Source: Shimia sp049116215 (lineage in GTDB: Bacteria > Pseudomonadota > Alphaproteobacteria > Rhodobacterales > Rhodobacteraceae). From it: a stretch of 64,000 nt of DNA. The notes under the pieces were generated by a model. It made no database searches and was not told where the DNA came from. It saw nothing but the letters and a program-made list of their open reading frames with translations. Below, one piece after another: positions 50,314-59,174 of the stretch. Position 1 is the first letter of the stretch. Each line of letters begins with the position of its first letter. The DNA is taken from assembly GCF_049116215.1 (NCBI RefSeq), contig NZ_JAGDZB010000003.1, positions 186,001-250,000 of the forward strand, read 5' to 3'. Both the position numbers and the translations under genes were made by a program.

Positions 50314-52602
50314 TTAGGAGGCGTAGTTTCCAACCCAACGGTTGTTGAGGCCTTCCAACTGCTGGGCAGTCACCCCTTCCAGGAACACGGATGTTTGGCC
50401 GTTGACCTGTACAAACACACCATTGCCATCGGCATCGTCCACAAGATTGATGAAGGGCGACGAGAACATGTCCACTGGCATCGGATCGCCATTGTCGTCG
50501 ACAAATGTGATGACGTCTTTGTCTTGGCCGTATTGCGTTGTCGGCTCAAAATCCCGGATGTGCACGACGGCACCGGCATCTGCGTGGCGGACCACCTCAA
50601 AGGTGTTGTAGCCTTCGCCGCCTTCCAGAACATCGCCGTTGTCGCCGATCAGGTGGTCGTCCCCGTCGCCGCCAATCAGCGTGTCGCTGTCTGTCGGATC
50701 CTCTCCGTCGTCCTGGCCATTCAGCAGATCGTCCCCGCTGCCGGCTTTGAGCAGGTCGGTGCCTTCACCGGCTTCCAGCGTGTCATCGCCAAATTTGCCC
50801 AGCAGGTAATCGTCGCCGTCGCCACCTTCCAGTAGGTCGTTGCCGTTGCCACCGCGTAGCGTGTCATCGCCTTCGCCGCCATCGACCACATCATCACCAT
50901 TGCCTGCAAAGACCAGGTCGTCCCCGCCCGCGGCCTCTACTGTGTCATTGCCGCCATAGGCGCGGATGACCTCTGCGTCGTCGGTGCCTGCGAGGTCGTT
51001 AGAACCGCCCGTGCCGTGGTTCGACTGAACCTGAGGTCCCACGAGGTTGCCAAGCCAGCTATCGATGTTGTCTTGCAGCTCACTGGCGGTGACGCCGGAG
51101 ATAAACGCCACATCCACACCGTCAAGATGCAGGATCGCACCGCTGCCATCCTCGGTATCATGAATGCACAAGGTTGTGGTGTCCGGATTGTTAAAATCGG
51201 AGGCCGGCAACAGCTGTCCGTTTTCATCCAGCAGGGTGATTGTCTCGGCGTCGTTACGGTCCTGCTCGGTTGGGTCAAAATCGGTGATTTGCACCACCTC
51301 CGCGCCGTCCGGGTCGACCACGACTTCAAAGTCGTCGATGCCCGTGCCGCCGGTCAGCACATCGCCGTTGTCCCCGATCAGACGGTCGTTGTCATCCCCA
51401 CCTTCCAATGTGTCGCTGTCCACACCGGACACCGCGCCATCGCGGCCATCCAGAAGGTCACTGCCAAACCCACCTTTGAGCACATCGGTGCCGGTCCCGG
51501 CCCGCAATATGTCGTCGCCAGATTTGCCCAGCAGGTAGTCGTCTCCCGAACCACCCTCTAAGGAGTCATTGCCATCCATGCCGCGCAGCACGTCATTGCC
51601 TGTGCCGCCATAGACAGTGTCGTCACCGGCGCCCGCCAGCACACGATCGTCGCCGCCGTTGCCATCAACAAGGTCGTCACCGCCATAAGCACGGATGGCA
51701 TCGTCGCCTTGGCCGCCAATCAGCTCTTCTCCTCCGCCGGTGCCAAAAATCGGCTCAGGCGTGGGCACGGAAGTGTTGCCGAGCCAACTATTTGTGTCGT
51801 TGAGCAAATCGCTGGCGCTCACGCCTTCCACCAAAGCCACATTCACATCGTTGAAGCGCAGCAGGGCTCCGGTGCCGTCCTCGGCGTCCACGATGGTCAA
51901 CATCGGCGCGTCGAGTTGAAGGAGGTCCTGCAGCCGGATCTGATCGCCGTGTTCATCCAGCAGCGTGATGGTTTCCACTGCATCGCCGTCAACTGCGGTC
52001 AGGTCAAAGTCACGGATGTGCACCATGGAGTCACTGTTGGGATCAACAATCACCTCAAAGCTGTCCACGCCCGCGCCGCCGGACAGCACATCGCCATTGT
52101 CGCCATATAGCAGGTCATTGCCGTCGCCGGCTTCCAGCGTGTCACTGTCGGTGGTATCTTCGACGCCATCAGTGCCGTCGAGCACATCATCGCCACGCCC
52201 GCCTTTTAGCAGGTCGGTGCCGGTGCCGCCGCTCAGACTGTCATTGCCATCTTTGCCAAGCAGATAGTCGTTGCCTGTCTCGCCAAACAGCCAGTCATCG
52301 CCAGTGCCGCCGCGCAGGGTGTCCTCGCCCTCGGCGCCGTAGAGCTCGTCGTTGCCGTCCCCACCAAACAGCAGGTCGTTTCCGGCAAAGGCCTGCATCA
52401 GGTCGTTGCCACCATAGCCACGCATCACCTCGTCTTCGATGGTGCCGTGCAGAATGTCACTGCCGCCGGTGCCGGTTTCCGACGTTGGTTCCAACGGTGG
52501 GGTGGTCGCATCTGGGCCTTCAACGTCATCATCGCTCTGCGGGGTGGCGACCATGGCGCCCAGCGCCAATGCGGATGTGCTCAACAACAGGGTAAGTAAC
52601 AT
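50314..52602 (-). CDS. RTX calcium-binding protein with three large tandem repeats
   Basis: The 762-residue protein begins with a hydrophobic leader (MLLTLLLSTSALALGAMVAT), which looks like a signal peptide or anchor and is unusual for type I-secreted RTX proteins. Three tandem units follow: residues 44-286 and 287-529 (243 each) and 530-762 (233). Each unit has about ten GGxGxD-type calcium repeats, then GDNGDVL, an FEVV/HIRDFDPT segment with ETITLLDE, and ends in S/NxWLGN. In DNA the units are about 52473-51745, 51744-51016 and 51015-50317. Calcium would fold the repeats outside the cytoplasm. No type I secretion genes or catalytic domain are visible. Confidence 0.88.
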   Translation of the reverse strand: MLLTLLLSTSALALGAMVATPQSDDDVEGPDATTPPLEPTSETGTGGSDILHGTIEDEVMRGYGGNDLMQAFAGNDLLFGGDGNDELYGAEGEDTLRGGTGDDWLFGETGNDYLLGKDGNDSLSGGTGTDLLKGGRGDDVLDGTDGVEDTTDSDTLEAGDGNDLLYGDNGDVLSGGAGVDSFEVIVDPNSDSMVHIRDFDLTAVDGDAVETITLLDEHGDQIRLQDLLQLDAPMLTIVDAEDGTGALLRFNDVNVALVEGVSASDLLNDTNSWLGNTSVPTPEPIFGTGGGEELIGGQGDDAIRAYGGDDLVDGNGGDDRVLAGAGDDTVYGGTGNDVLRGMDGNDSLEGGSGDDYLLGKSGDDILRAGTGTDVLKGGFGSDLLDGRDGAVSGVDSDTLEGGDDNDRLIGDNGDVLTGGTGIDDFEVVVDPDGAEVVQITDFDPTEQDRNDAETITLLDENGQLLPASDFNNPDTTTLCIHDTEDGSGAILHLDGVDVAFISGVTASELQDNIDSWLGNLVGPQVQSNHGTGGSNDLAGTDDAEVIRAYGGNDTVEAAGGDDLVFAGNGDDVVDGGEGDDTLRGGNGNDLLEGGDGDDYLLGKFGDDTLEAGEGTDLLKAGSGDDLLNGQDDGEDPTDSDTLIGGDGDDHLIGDNGDVLEGGEGYNTFEVVRHADAGAVVHIRDFEPTTQYGQDKDVITFVDDNGDPMPVDMFSSPFINLVDDADGNGVFVQVNGQTSVFLEGVTAQQLEGLNNRWVGNYAS

Positions 52603-52829
52603 GGAACGATGGTCCTCCTAACGCACGAGACAATGATTTTAAGGAAATCTCAGGGATGTCCTTACACGTTAAGCGGTTGTTTTCAATGAATGGATCGCTG
52701 TTAACTTTTAATCGCGTGGAAACAGTGTGTTTCCCCGGGTTTGAAGCGGACAATTGTGGATTTGGCGCAGCAGCAACGGGATTTGGCCGGCTGTCTGCCG
52801 CCAGATGTCTGTATCGGAAGGGAAGAAAG

Positions 52830-52913
52830 TGGTGGGCGACCCTGGAATCGAACCAGGCGTGCGTCTCCGCGAGGGAGTTACAGTCCCCTGCCACACCTTG
52901 CGGCCTGTCGCCC
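52830..52913 (-). tRNA. tRNA-Tyr (GTA)
   Basis: On the minus strand the acceptor GGGCGAC pairs with GTCGCCC, followed by discriminator A and an encoded CCA. The anticodon stem/loop is GGGGA-CTGTAAC-TCCCT with anticodon GTA. A long class II variable arm follows, and the T arm is CCTGG-TTCGATT-CCAGG. All are expected for bacterial tRNA-Tyr. Confidence 0.97.
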
Positions 52914-53051
52914 ACTTTCTTAAGGCCCGTTGGCCTTGGTGTGAGGCGGTATTTATTGGCAGTTGTTGGGGGCGTCAACCACAAAATACCTTGCAGAGCC
53001 CGCTTCTTTTCCGCATTGGTGAACCCTCTTTATTTTGAAGGTGTCAGAGCG

Positions 53052-53831
53052 ATGAAAAAACCCAAATGGGTCGTGCAAAAAGAACAGCAGAAACGCAAGG
53101 ATGCGGCAGAAACCGTCTGGTTGTTTGGGCTGCATGCTGTGCGCGACGCTCTGGCGAATCCAAAACGTGAAAAGCTGCGACTCATCGTGACCAAAAATGC
53201 TGCGGATAAGCTGGCGGATGCCATTGCTGAGTCGGGCATGACGCCGGAGATGGTTGATCCGCGCAAGTTCAATGCGCCGCTGGATCCGCAATCCGTGCAC
53301 CAGGGGGCAGCATTGGAAGTGAAGCCACTGAACTGGGGCAAGCTCTCGGATGTGGCCATTGCCGATGATGATCGTCCGCAACGTCTGATCCTGCTGGACC
53401 GCGTAACCGATCCGCATAATGTCGGCGCCATCCTGCGCTCCGCGGAGGTCTTTGGCGCCTTGGCCGTGATAGGTACCCGCCACAACTCCGCACCGGAAAC
53501 CGGTGCTTTGGCCAAAACCGCCAGTGGCGCTCTGGAGCGCCAGCCTTATTTGCGCCTGCGCAATCTGGCGGACACCATCACCGAGTTGCAAAACATGGGC
53601 TATATCGTGCTGGGCATGGATGGCGAGGCCGACGAGACCATCGAGACCGCACTGGCGGGCCGTCACGACGCGCCCATTGCTCTGGTGCTGGGGGCCGAGG
53701 GACCGGGGCTGCGCCAAAAAACCAAAGAGACGGTGGATCAACTGGTGAAGATCAACTTTGCCGGCGCCTTTGGCTCCCTCAACGTGTCCAACGCTGCTGC
53801 CGTCGCGCTCTACGCCACATTGCCGCGTTAA
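53052..53831 (+). CDS. rlmB: 23S rRNA (guanosine-2'-O-)-methyltransferase RlmB (TrmH/SpoU family)
   Basis: The 259-residue protein has an N-terminal substrate-binding domain (WLFGLHAVRDALANPKREK) and the knotted SPOUT catalytic domain. Its three motifs are visible: LLDRVTDPHNVGAILRSAEV, IALVLGAEGPGLR and GSLNVSNAAAVALY. RlmB methylates G2251 of 23S rRNA; related TrmH acts on tRNA, so the exact target is inferred. I chose the ATG just before the basic KKPKW tail. It is divergent from the tRNA-Tyr gene. Confidence 0.92.
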   Translation: MKKPKWVVQKEQQKRKDAAETVWLFGLHAVRDALANPKREKLRLIVTKNAADKLADAIAESGMTPEMVDPRKFNAPLDPQSVHQGAALEVKPLNWGKLSDVAIADDDRPQRLILLDRVTDPHNVGAILRSAEVFGALAVIGTRHNSAPETGALAKTASGALERQPYLRLRNLADTITELQNMGYIVLGMDGEADETIETALAGRHDAPIALVLGAEGPGLRQKTKETVDQLVKINFAGAFGSLNVSNAAAVALYATLPR

Positions 53832-53847
53832 AAACTGGTCCAGATCT

Positions 53848-53897
53848 TCATTTGACCCCAAATATCTCCGCTGGAGGCTCCCAAAGGCGCCTCCGGA
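53848..53897 (-). repeat. Dispersed intergenic element, copy C (related)
   Basis: On the minus strand a GGAGGC/GCCTCC hairpin region is followed by CGGAGATATTTGGGGTCAAATG. The GATATTT part and hairpin-first layout are shared with the elements at 24859 and 62203. This copy lies just after rlmB. Confidence 0.4.
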
Positions 53898-53939
53898 TGC
53901 TTAGGTGACGTGGGCAAGCCAGCATCAGAGGAGCGCGCG

Positions 53940-54299
53940 TTGTCCCACCCATCCAAAATTGCCACCTGCTGCTATTGTGGCGCACGCGCCGCGCTTGTGC
54001 TGGCTGGTGACACCCGTCATGAGCTGGCCTGTAGCAGCTGTGGCGCCCCTCTGCACAATCTGAAACAAATGCCGGTGCCGTCGCCACACAATGCTCCGGC
54101 GCATTTTTCTCATCCGATCCGCACGCCAAAGTCCAAAAGCAAAGCGGCACACAAAACCGAGCGCCGCGCCTCAAAACCCAATCCCCAATGGTCCGACACG
54201 TCGTATTCGAAGAAGAAAAAGCCCAAGAAGAAACGTGGCAAATGGGCCAAAGACCTGTTTGAAGATGTGTTTGACGTGATTGAAGATATCTTCGATTGA
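53940..54299 (+). CDS. Small zinc-ribbon protein with Lys-rich, acidic-ended tail
   Basis: The 119-residue protein has two cysteine knuckles (C10/C13 and C31/C34, CCYCGARAAL and ACSSCGAPL) forming a zinc ribbon. A Pro/Lys-rich basic middle follows (SKKKKPKKKRGKWAKDLFED), and the acidic/hydrophobic end is DVFDVIEDIFD. I read a TTG start, preceded by GAGGAG at 6-nt spacing, rather than the GTG ten codons earlier. The function is unknown; the basic middle suggests nucleic-acid binding and the tail a protein contact. Confidence 0.65.
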   Translation: MSHPSKIATCCYCGARAALVLAGDTRHELACSSCGAPLHNLKQMPVPSPHNAPAHFSHPIRTPKSKSKAAHKTERRASKPNPQWSDTSYSKKKKPKKKRGKWAKDLFEDVFDVIEDIFD

Positions 54300-54376
54300 G
54301 CGGAAATCTGCCCAAGTTGTTAACCACTTGTTCATGAGAATCTCGCACGCTCTTTACATCCAATTCTGCGAACATA

Positions 54377-54477
54377 CGTAGTGATGTAAGAGACACGGCC
54401 TACGGAGCTTCCGTGTTTCCCTTCACTGTCCCTCGTTCCGAACCTGCGCCCAAGTTTCACCTTGGGCGCTTTTTTTT
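54377..54477 (+). ncRNA. Structured leader or small RNA with terminator
   Basis: Upstream of the terminator, ACACGG/CCGTGT (54393-54398 and 54411-54416) can form a hairpin. CGTAG (54377-54381) can pair with CTACG (54400-54404) inside its loop, giving a pseudoknot or two competing folds. The region contains no credible gene and ends 61 bp before the CoA-binding protein gene. It could be a cis-regulatory leader or an independent sRNA; no clear promoter is seen. Confidence 0.4.
54446..54477 (+). terminator. Rho-independent terminator upstream of the CoA-binding gene
   Basis: GCGCCCAAG and CTTGGGCGC form a 9-bp perfect stem with a 6-nt loop, followed by eight Ts. It is very strong. It lies 147 bp after the zinc-ribbon gene and before the CoA-binding gene. 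Confidence 0.88.
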
Positions 54478-54538
54478 GCCTTTTGTTCCCTGTGTGCTGC
54501 GCTACGGTGCGGCCACCACTTGCTAACCGGGGCCAACC

Positions 54539-55006
54539 ATGACTGACACCGACGTTTTCCTGCGCGACATCCTCAAGCGCACCAAAACCATTGCTGTGGT
54601 CGGCGTGTCGATGAACCCAGTGCGGCCGAGCTACTACGTGGCGCGCTACTTGTCGCTCAAGGGCTACAAGGTCATTCCTGTAAATCCCGGTCATGCAGGC
54701 AAGGAGTTGTTTGGTGCAACCATCCAGCCGAGCTTAAGTGCCATTCAGGAGCCAGTGGATATGGTCGATATTTTTCGCCGCTCAGAGGCCGTGCCGCCCA
54801 TTGTCGACGAGGCGCTGACGCAGTTTCCGGAGCTTCAGACCATCTGGATGCAAATTGGCGTCGAACATGCGGAGGCGGCAGCAACGGCCGCGGCGCGTGG
54901 CGTCGACGTGGTGCAAAACCGCTGTCCCAAGATCGAGTATCAGCGCCTGTTTGGGGAGCTGCGCATGGGCGGCTTTAACACCGGCGTGATTTCGTCCAAA
55001 CTTTAG
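54539..55006 (+). CDS. CoA-binding domain protein (YccU-like)
   Basis: The 155-residue protein is a single CoA-binding Rossmann-like domain: IAVVGVSMNPVRPSYYVARY at the nucleotide end, IPVNPGHAGKELFG, and WMQIGVEHAEAAATAAARGV followed by a Cys in NRCPKIEYQRL. Such proteins are homologous to the CoA-binding part of succinyl-CoA synthetase and may be CoA sensors or carriers; their function is not established. Its stop overlaps that of the convergent histidine kinase gene. Confidence 0.88.
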   Translation: MTDTDVFLRDILKRTKTIAVVGVSMNPVRPSYYVARYLSLKGYKVIPVNPGHAGKELFGATIQPSLSAIQEPVDMVDIFRRSEAVPPIVDEALTQFPELQTIWMQIGVEHAEAAATAAARGVDVVQNRCPKIEYQRLFGELRMGGFNTGVISSKL

Positions 55007-56736
55007 GCTGCTGGCTGGTCCGCCTGAGACGGCTTCACCAATTCGCTCATCACTTTGGACAGCTCATCTTTGCGGAACGGCTTGCCAAGGCAGGCGTTCA
55101 TGCCGGCTTTCAGATAGGCGTTGGTTTGCTCCGGTAGGATGTTCGCGGAGAGGGCCACAATCGGCGTGTGTTGGTTGGGGCCAGGATGAGCCCGCAAGAT
55201 TTCAGTAGCTTCGACGCCGTCCATATCCAGCAGTTGGATGTCCATCAGGATCAGATCATAGCGTTTGGCGGCACAGTGCTGCAGGGCAGGGCGGCCGTCC
55301 TCGACTATATCGACGTTCACGCCCATGCTTTCCAGAAAGCGGCGCACAATCATCTGATTGGTGCGGTTGTCTTCCACCACCAGAGCCTCAACCCCGTCAA
55401 AGCTCTGCACTGTGGACACCGTGGCTTTTGTGGCGGTGTCTTTGGGGGCTTCTGTTGGCACCAGAGGGACGGTGAACCAGAAGGTGCTGCCTTTGAACGG
55501 TGCGCTGTCGACGCCAATTTGCCCTTCCATCAATTCCACCAGTTCTTTGGAAATCGACAGACCCAATCCCGTACCGCCGTACCGGCGGTTGGTGGCAGAA
55601 CTGGCTTGCTCAAATTTGTTGAACACCCGTGCCTGGGCTTCGTTAGTCAGGCCAATGCCTTTGTCCGCAACCGCGACATACAGCATCTGCTCTTTCACCG
55701 ACATGGTGACCGTGACGGCGCCGTCCTGCGAAAACTTGATGGCGTTGCCAACAAGGTTCGTGACCACCTGATTGAGGCGGGTTGGATCGGACGCAATCCA
55801 TGCCGGCACATCCGCGGCAACTTCGATGTCCAAGGTGAGCCCTTTGGCTTTGGCGGCGCCGGATTGCGCTGCGGAAATGCCGGTCAAAAACTCCCGTGTG
55901 GAAAACGGAATGCGCTCGATGGTGACCCCATGGGCGGCGATTTTTGAGTAATCCAGCACATCGTTGATCAGCACCATCAAGCTGCGCCCGGAGCTGCGTC
56001 CGGTGGCCACTAGGGATTTTTGATCTTCGGTCAGATCAGTCTCATCCAGCAATTGAAGAATGCCAGATAAGCCATTGAGAGGTGTGCGAATTTCGTGGCT
56101 CATTTTGGCGAGAAACTCGCTCTTTTCGCGATCTGCGCGCTGTGCTTCATCTCGCAGTTCAATCAGGTGCAGTTCTTTGCGCTCAATTTCGTTGTGAAAC
56201 AGGGTCAGGCCCGTCATTAGGGTCACGGCCACCGCCGCTACCACAATCAGAGAACCAAACGGCAGGTGGTCCTGCCAGATCGCTGCGACAATCAAATTTA
56301 GACTGATTACCGCCGTTGCCACCCACGCGGCTCTCTTGCCAACAAGCAACAACGCAAGCACCGGCGGCCCGATCAGGAAAATCTCCTGCCGCCATTGGTA
56401 ATTTGTGTCAAAAGCCATCTGAATATTTGTGTGAAACAGGTACAGGCTAATGAGTGCCATTGTCGCGAGCACTTTGCTTTGTGTACGGTGCCAGATCAGC
56501 GGAATAAAGAAATAGGCAAGCACGCACAACAACGACGCAATTGCGACAGCCGTAGAAAACTGCGTGTCCGTGCTCAGGATATGGGCATTGTGTAAGGCAG
56601 CCACCGTGCCGATAAGGCCGGAGAACCCGCACAAGAGCTTTGCGCGTGTTTCCTCAAAACTGTGGTTCTGTTCCTGTTGCGGCCAGAAATAGTCCAGTAG
56701 CCTCGCAAGAACCCCATGTGTCGGTTTGCTGTTCAT
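55003..56736 (-). CDS. Hybrid sensor histidine kinase/response regulator
   Basis: The 577-residue protein has about six hydrophobic helices in its first 190 residues (a membrane sensor without a large periplasmic domain). A HisKA domain follows, with the phospho-His in FLAKMSHEIRTPLNGLSG, then a HATPase domain with N-box NLVGNAIKFSQDG, GIGLTNEAQARVF and GGTGLGLSIS. The C-terminal receiver contains LVVEDNRTNQMIVRRF and the phosphoacceptor Asp in LILMDIQLLDMDG. The absence of an Hpt domain or downstream regulator nearby leaves its pathway open. It is monocistronic. Confidence 0.93.
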   Translation of the reverse strand: MNSKPTHGVLARLLDYFWPQQEQNHSFEETRAKLLCGFSGLIGTVAALHNAHILSTDTQFSTAVAIASLLCVLAYFFIPLIWHRTQSKVLATMALISLYLFHTNIQMAFDTNYQWRQEIFLIGPPVLALLLVGKRAAWVATAVISLNLIVAAIWQDHLPFGSLIVVAAVAVTLMTGLTLFHNEIERKELHLIELRDEAQRADREKSEFLAKMSHEIRTPLNGLSGILQLLDETDLTEDQKSLVATGRSSGRSLMVLINDVLDYSKIAAHGVTIERIPFSTREFLTGISAAQSGAAKAKGLTLDIEVAADVPAWIASDPTRLNQVVTNLVGNAIKFSQDGAVTVTMSVKEQMLYVAVADKGIGLTNEAQARVFNKFEQASSATNRRYGGTGLGLSISKELVELMEGQIGVDSAPFKGSTFWFTVPLVPTEAPKDTATKATVSTVQSFDGVEALVVEDNRTNQMIVRRFLESMGVNVDIVEDGRPALQHCAAKRYDLILMDIQLLDMDGVEATEILRAHPGPNQHTPIVALSANILPEQTNAYLKAGMNACLGKPFRKDELSKVMSELVKPSQADQPAA

Positions 56737-56844
56737 GACATGCTTGGTCTTGTTTCCTCGCCATTAGTCATGCCGCTCCAAGTGTTAAATTTACCTGAAA
56801 TCATGTTGCCGTTGGTCTGGTTTCACTAAGAAATAGGGGCATTT

Positions 56845-57381
56845 TTAACGGTTCCGGCCGGCCTGCACGATATGGCGCTCCTCCCAGTTGTATCGGCTGT
56901 CATCCAGTACCGGAGACCAGAACAGATAGCCGCCATAGCGCCAGGGGTCCAAAACGATGCCTTCACGCATTTTGCCGCCCTTGGCGCTCATCACCACGGT
57001 GCTATGCTCGATCAGGATGGTGTCGTGGTTAGCGATGGCACGGTGCATGTCCAGCGTCTGAAACCCTTCTTGTCGCAAGCGGGTTTGCAGATCATCCGCC
57101 CAGTGCCAGCACAGCCCACGCGGGCGCAGACCTTGATTGACCTTGGCGTTGTGCATCAGGGCGCTGTCGGTGACGTTGTAGTCCTGTCGCAAGACCAGCG
57201 AGTAATTGTAAGCAATCTCCGCAGCCCGCGCCGCCTCGGCGGGGTCCACAACTGGATCAAGGGAGATCAACGCTTGGGTAAGGCCCGCCACATCGGCTGG
57301 CGCCTGTTTCTGCGGCGCGCCACACGCCACCAAAACCACTGCCACCAAAAGCGCCAGTCCCACCCGTAATCTTGCTATCAT
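56845..57381 (-). CDS. Lipoprotein with possible Cys-His-Asp catalytic triad
   Basis: The 178-residue protein has a lipoprotein signal with lipobox LVAC, the modified Cys being C20. In the mature part GLCWHWADDLQTRL (C91), IANHDTILIEH (H119) and IVLDPW (D145) are spaced like the Cys-His-Asp triad of transglutaminase-like or papain-like cysteine peptidases. I do not recognise a named family. It lies 67 bp after hisE on the same strand and could be co-transcribed with the his genes. I used the ATG giving the lipobox; upstream codons run into hisE. Confidence 0.7.
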   Translation of the reverse strand: MIARLRVGLALLVAVVLVACGAPQKQAPADVAGLTQALISLDPVVDPAEAARAAEIAYNYSLVLRQDYNVTDSALMHNAKVNQGLRPRGLCWHWADDLQTRLRQEGFQTLDMHRAIANHDTILIEHSTVVMSAKGGKMREGIVLDPWRYGGYLFWSPVLDDSRYNWEERHIVQAGRNR

Positions 57382-57448
57382 CTGCTCGCTGCCTCTTTGG
57401 ACGTTTGCGCGACTATAGGCGGAGGCGCGCAAATGCCCAAGAGTTTGC

Positions 57449-57766
57449 TTAGCCTTTTGGGCGCGCCGCTTTTTCCGCCACACCGCTGAGCCCCTGACGC
57501 CGCGCCAGCTCTGCCAGCACATCGTCAAGCGCCACATCGCGGGCTTCCAGCATCACCAGCAGGTGATAAAGCACATCCGCCGCCTCATAGGTCAGCTTCT
57601 CACGGTCACCTTTGACGGCTTCGATCACCGCTTCAATGGCCTCTTCGCCGAACTTCTCGGCGCATTTCTCAGGCCCCTTGGCCAGAAGCTTGGCGGTCCA
57701 GCTGTTTTCTGGGTCCGCCTTGGCGCGCTCGGAAATGGTGGCGGCCAATTCGTTTAGAACACTCAT
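57449..57766 (-). CDS. hisE: Phosphoribosyl-ATP pyrophosphohydrolase
   Basis: The 105-residue protein is a MazG-like all-helical enzyme: SWTAKLLAKGPEKCAEKFGE at the N-terminus and the acidic metal-binding helices EEAIEAVIEAV and YEAADVLYHLLVMLEA. It hydrolyses PR-ATP to PR-AMP in step 2 of histidine synthesis. Its ATG overlaps the hisF stop by four bases, so HisF and HisE are coupled. The separate hisE (not fused to hisI) is typical of alphaproteobacteria. Confidence 0.95.
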   Translation of the reverse strand: MSVLNELAATISERAKADPENSWTAKLLAKGPEKCAEKFGEEAIEAVIEAVKGDREKLTYEAADVLYHLLVMLEARDVALDDVLAELARRQGLSGVAEKAARPKG

Positions 57767-58560
57767 GTCAGCCTCATCGGAATACCGGCGTCGTGCATGT
57801 ATTGCTTGGCTTCCTGCACGGTGTATTCGCCAAAGTGGAAAATCGACGCCGCCAAGACCGCGCTCGCGCCGCCTTTGGTCACACCTTCCACGAGGTGATC
57901 CAACGTGCCCACGCCGCCCGAGGCGATCACCGGCACGTTCACCGCGTCGCTGATCGCTTTGGTCAGCGGCAGGTTGAAGCCCGCCTTGGTCCCGTCCCGG
58001 TCCATCGAGGTCAGCAGGATTTCCCCCGCGCCCTTGGCCACCACCAGCTTGGCAAACTCCACTGCATCAATGGGGTTGCCGTCTTTGTCCAAGGCCTCTT
58101 TGCGCCCGCCATGGGTGAAGATGCCCCATTTGTTGGGCACGCCGTTTTCATCGTGGCCAATTGTTTTGGCATCAATTGCACAGACGATGCACTGGCTGCC
58201 AAACTGTGCGGCGGCTTCGGCAATCACATCCGGGTTGGCCACCGCCGCGGAGTTGAAGCTCACTTTGTCAGCACCGGCCAGCAACAGCTTGCGCACATCT
58301 GCGACCGTTCTCACACCGCCGCCCACGGTCAGAGGTACAAAACACTGTTCCGCGGTGCGCTGCACCATATCAATCATCACGCCGCGGTTGTCGTGGGTGG
58401 CATGGATGTCTAGAAAACAGATCTCATCCGCACCAGCGGCGTCATAGGCGCGCGCAGCTTCCACCGGGTCACCGGCATCGCGCAGGCCAACAAAATTCAC
58501 ACCTTTGACCACACGGCCATCAGCGACATCCAGACAGGGAATGATACGGGTCTTCAGCAT
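57763..58560 (-). CDS. hisF: Imidazole glycerol phosphate synthase, cyclase subunit
   Basis: The 265-residue TIM barrel begins with TRIIPCLDVADGRVVKGVNF (catalytic Asp in CLDV). The phosphate-binding motifs VGGGVRTV and ASGGVGTLDHL and the second catalytic Asp in LLTSMDRDGTKAGFN are present. It uses ammonia delivered by HisH to make IGP and AICAR. hisH itself lies about 3.7 kb away on the same strand. It is about 10 residues longer than usual because of a slightly expanded loop region. Confidence 0.96.
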   Translation of the reverse strand: MLKTRIIPCLDVADGRVVKGVNFVGLRDAGDPVEAARAYDAAGADEICFLDIHATHDNRGVMIDMVQRTAEQCFVPLTVGGGVRTVADVRKLLLAGADKVSFNSAAVANPDVIAEAAAQFGSQCIVCAIDAKTIGHDENGVPNKWGIFTHGGRKEALDKDGNPIDAVEFAKLVVAKGAGEILLTSMDRDGTKAGFNLPLTKAISDAVNVPVIASGGVGTLDHLVEGVTKGGASAVLAASIFHFGEYTVQEAKQYMHDAGIPMRLT

Positions 58561-58637
58561 ATCGGAGCTTTCTCAAAGCGTTGCGCCTCTCCTTAGCGTG
58601 GCAGGGCGCAACGTGCAATCTGCTCGGACAGTTTGGA

Positions 58638-59105
58638 TTAGGTCGCCCGCGCCACCCGCACCAAGGACTCCCGCGCAATCAGGATGTGAAACGGCATGAT
58701 GGTGGCCAGATACATTCGGCCAAACAGGTTGTTGCGATGCACCCATGTGGCGACAAACACCTTGCCGCCTTGCGACAGCACGGACACTCGAAAGTTCAGG
58801 TGACTGTCGTCAAATCCCGCAATAACCTCTGTGTCACTTTCGCTTTCAACCGGAAAAATGCCAACGCAGTCCTGATCCTTAGGCGCCTCGGTCCGCAGGC
58901 CAAAAGGTTTCACCAAAACGGTGCGCAGGTTTGCCAGCATTTGCGCCCAGCCGGGAAAGTTGGTGACGATTTCTGCGGCTTGGCGTGGCGGAATATCACT
59001 GTCGATGCAGTAACAATCCAGAAAATCGTCCGGCGCAATACGGGCGTGCAACTGACTGTTTTCGGGCAAGGGCGTGGCGGTGACATCAAAGAATGAAACG
59101 GACAT
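58638..59105 (-). CDS. DUF2867 family protein
   Basis: The 155-residue soluble protein matches DUF2867: SQLHARIAPDDFLDCYCID, then FPGWAQMLANLRTVLVKPFG and HRNNLFGRMYLATIMPFHIL. Family members have a START-like or SRPBCC-like appearance, but their function is unknown. The ATG is preceded by CAGGAGACGCAG, which decides the start. It sits between the small membrane protein and hisF on the same strand, so it may be read with the his genes. Confidence 0.8.
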   Translation of the reverse strand: MSVSFFDVTATPLPENSQLHARIAPDDFLDCYCIDSDIPPRQAAEIVTNFPGWAQMLANLRTVLVKPFGLRTEAPKDQDCVGIFPVESESDTEVIAGFDDSHLNFRVSVLSQGGKVFVATWVHRNNLFGRMYLATIMPFHILIARESLVRVARAT

Positions 59106-59174
59106 CTGCGTCTCCTGATTTGTTCGCGCTACCAAACTGGGATGCGGACAGGAGATTTCCAAGGCGTCAGAAGG

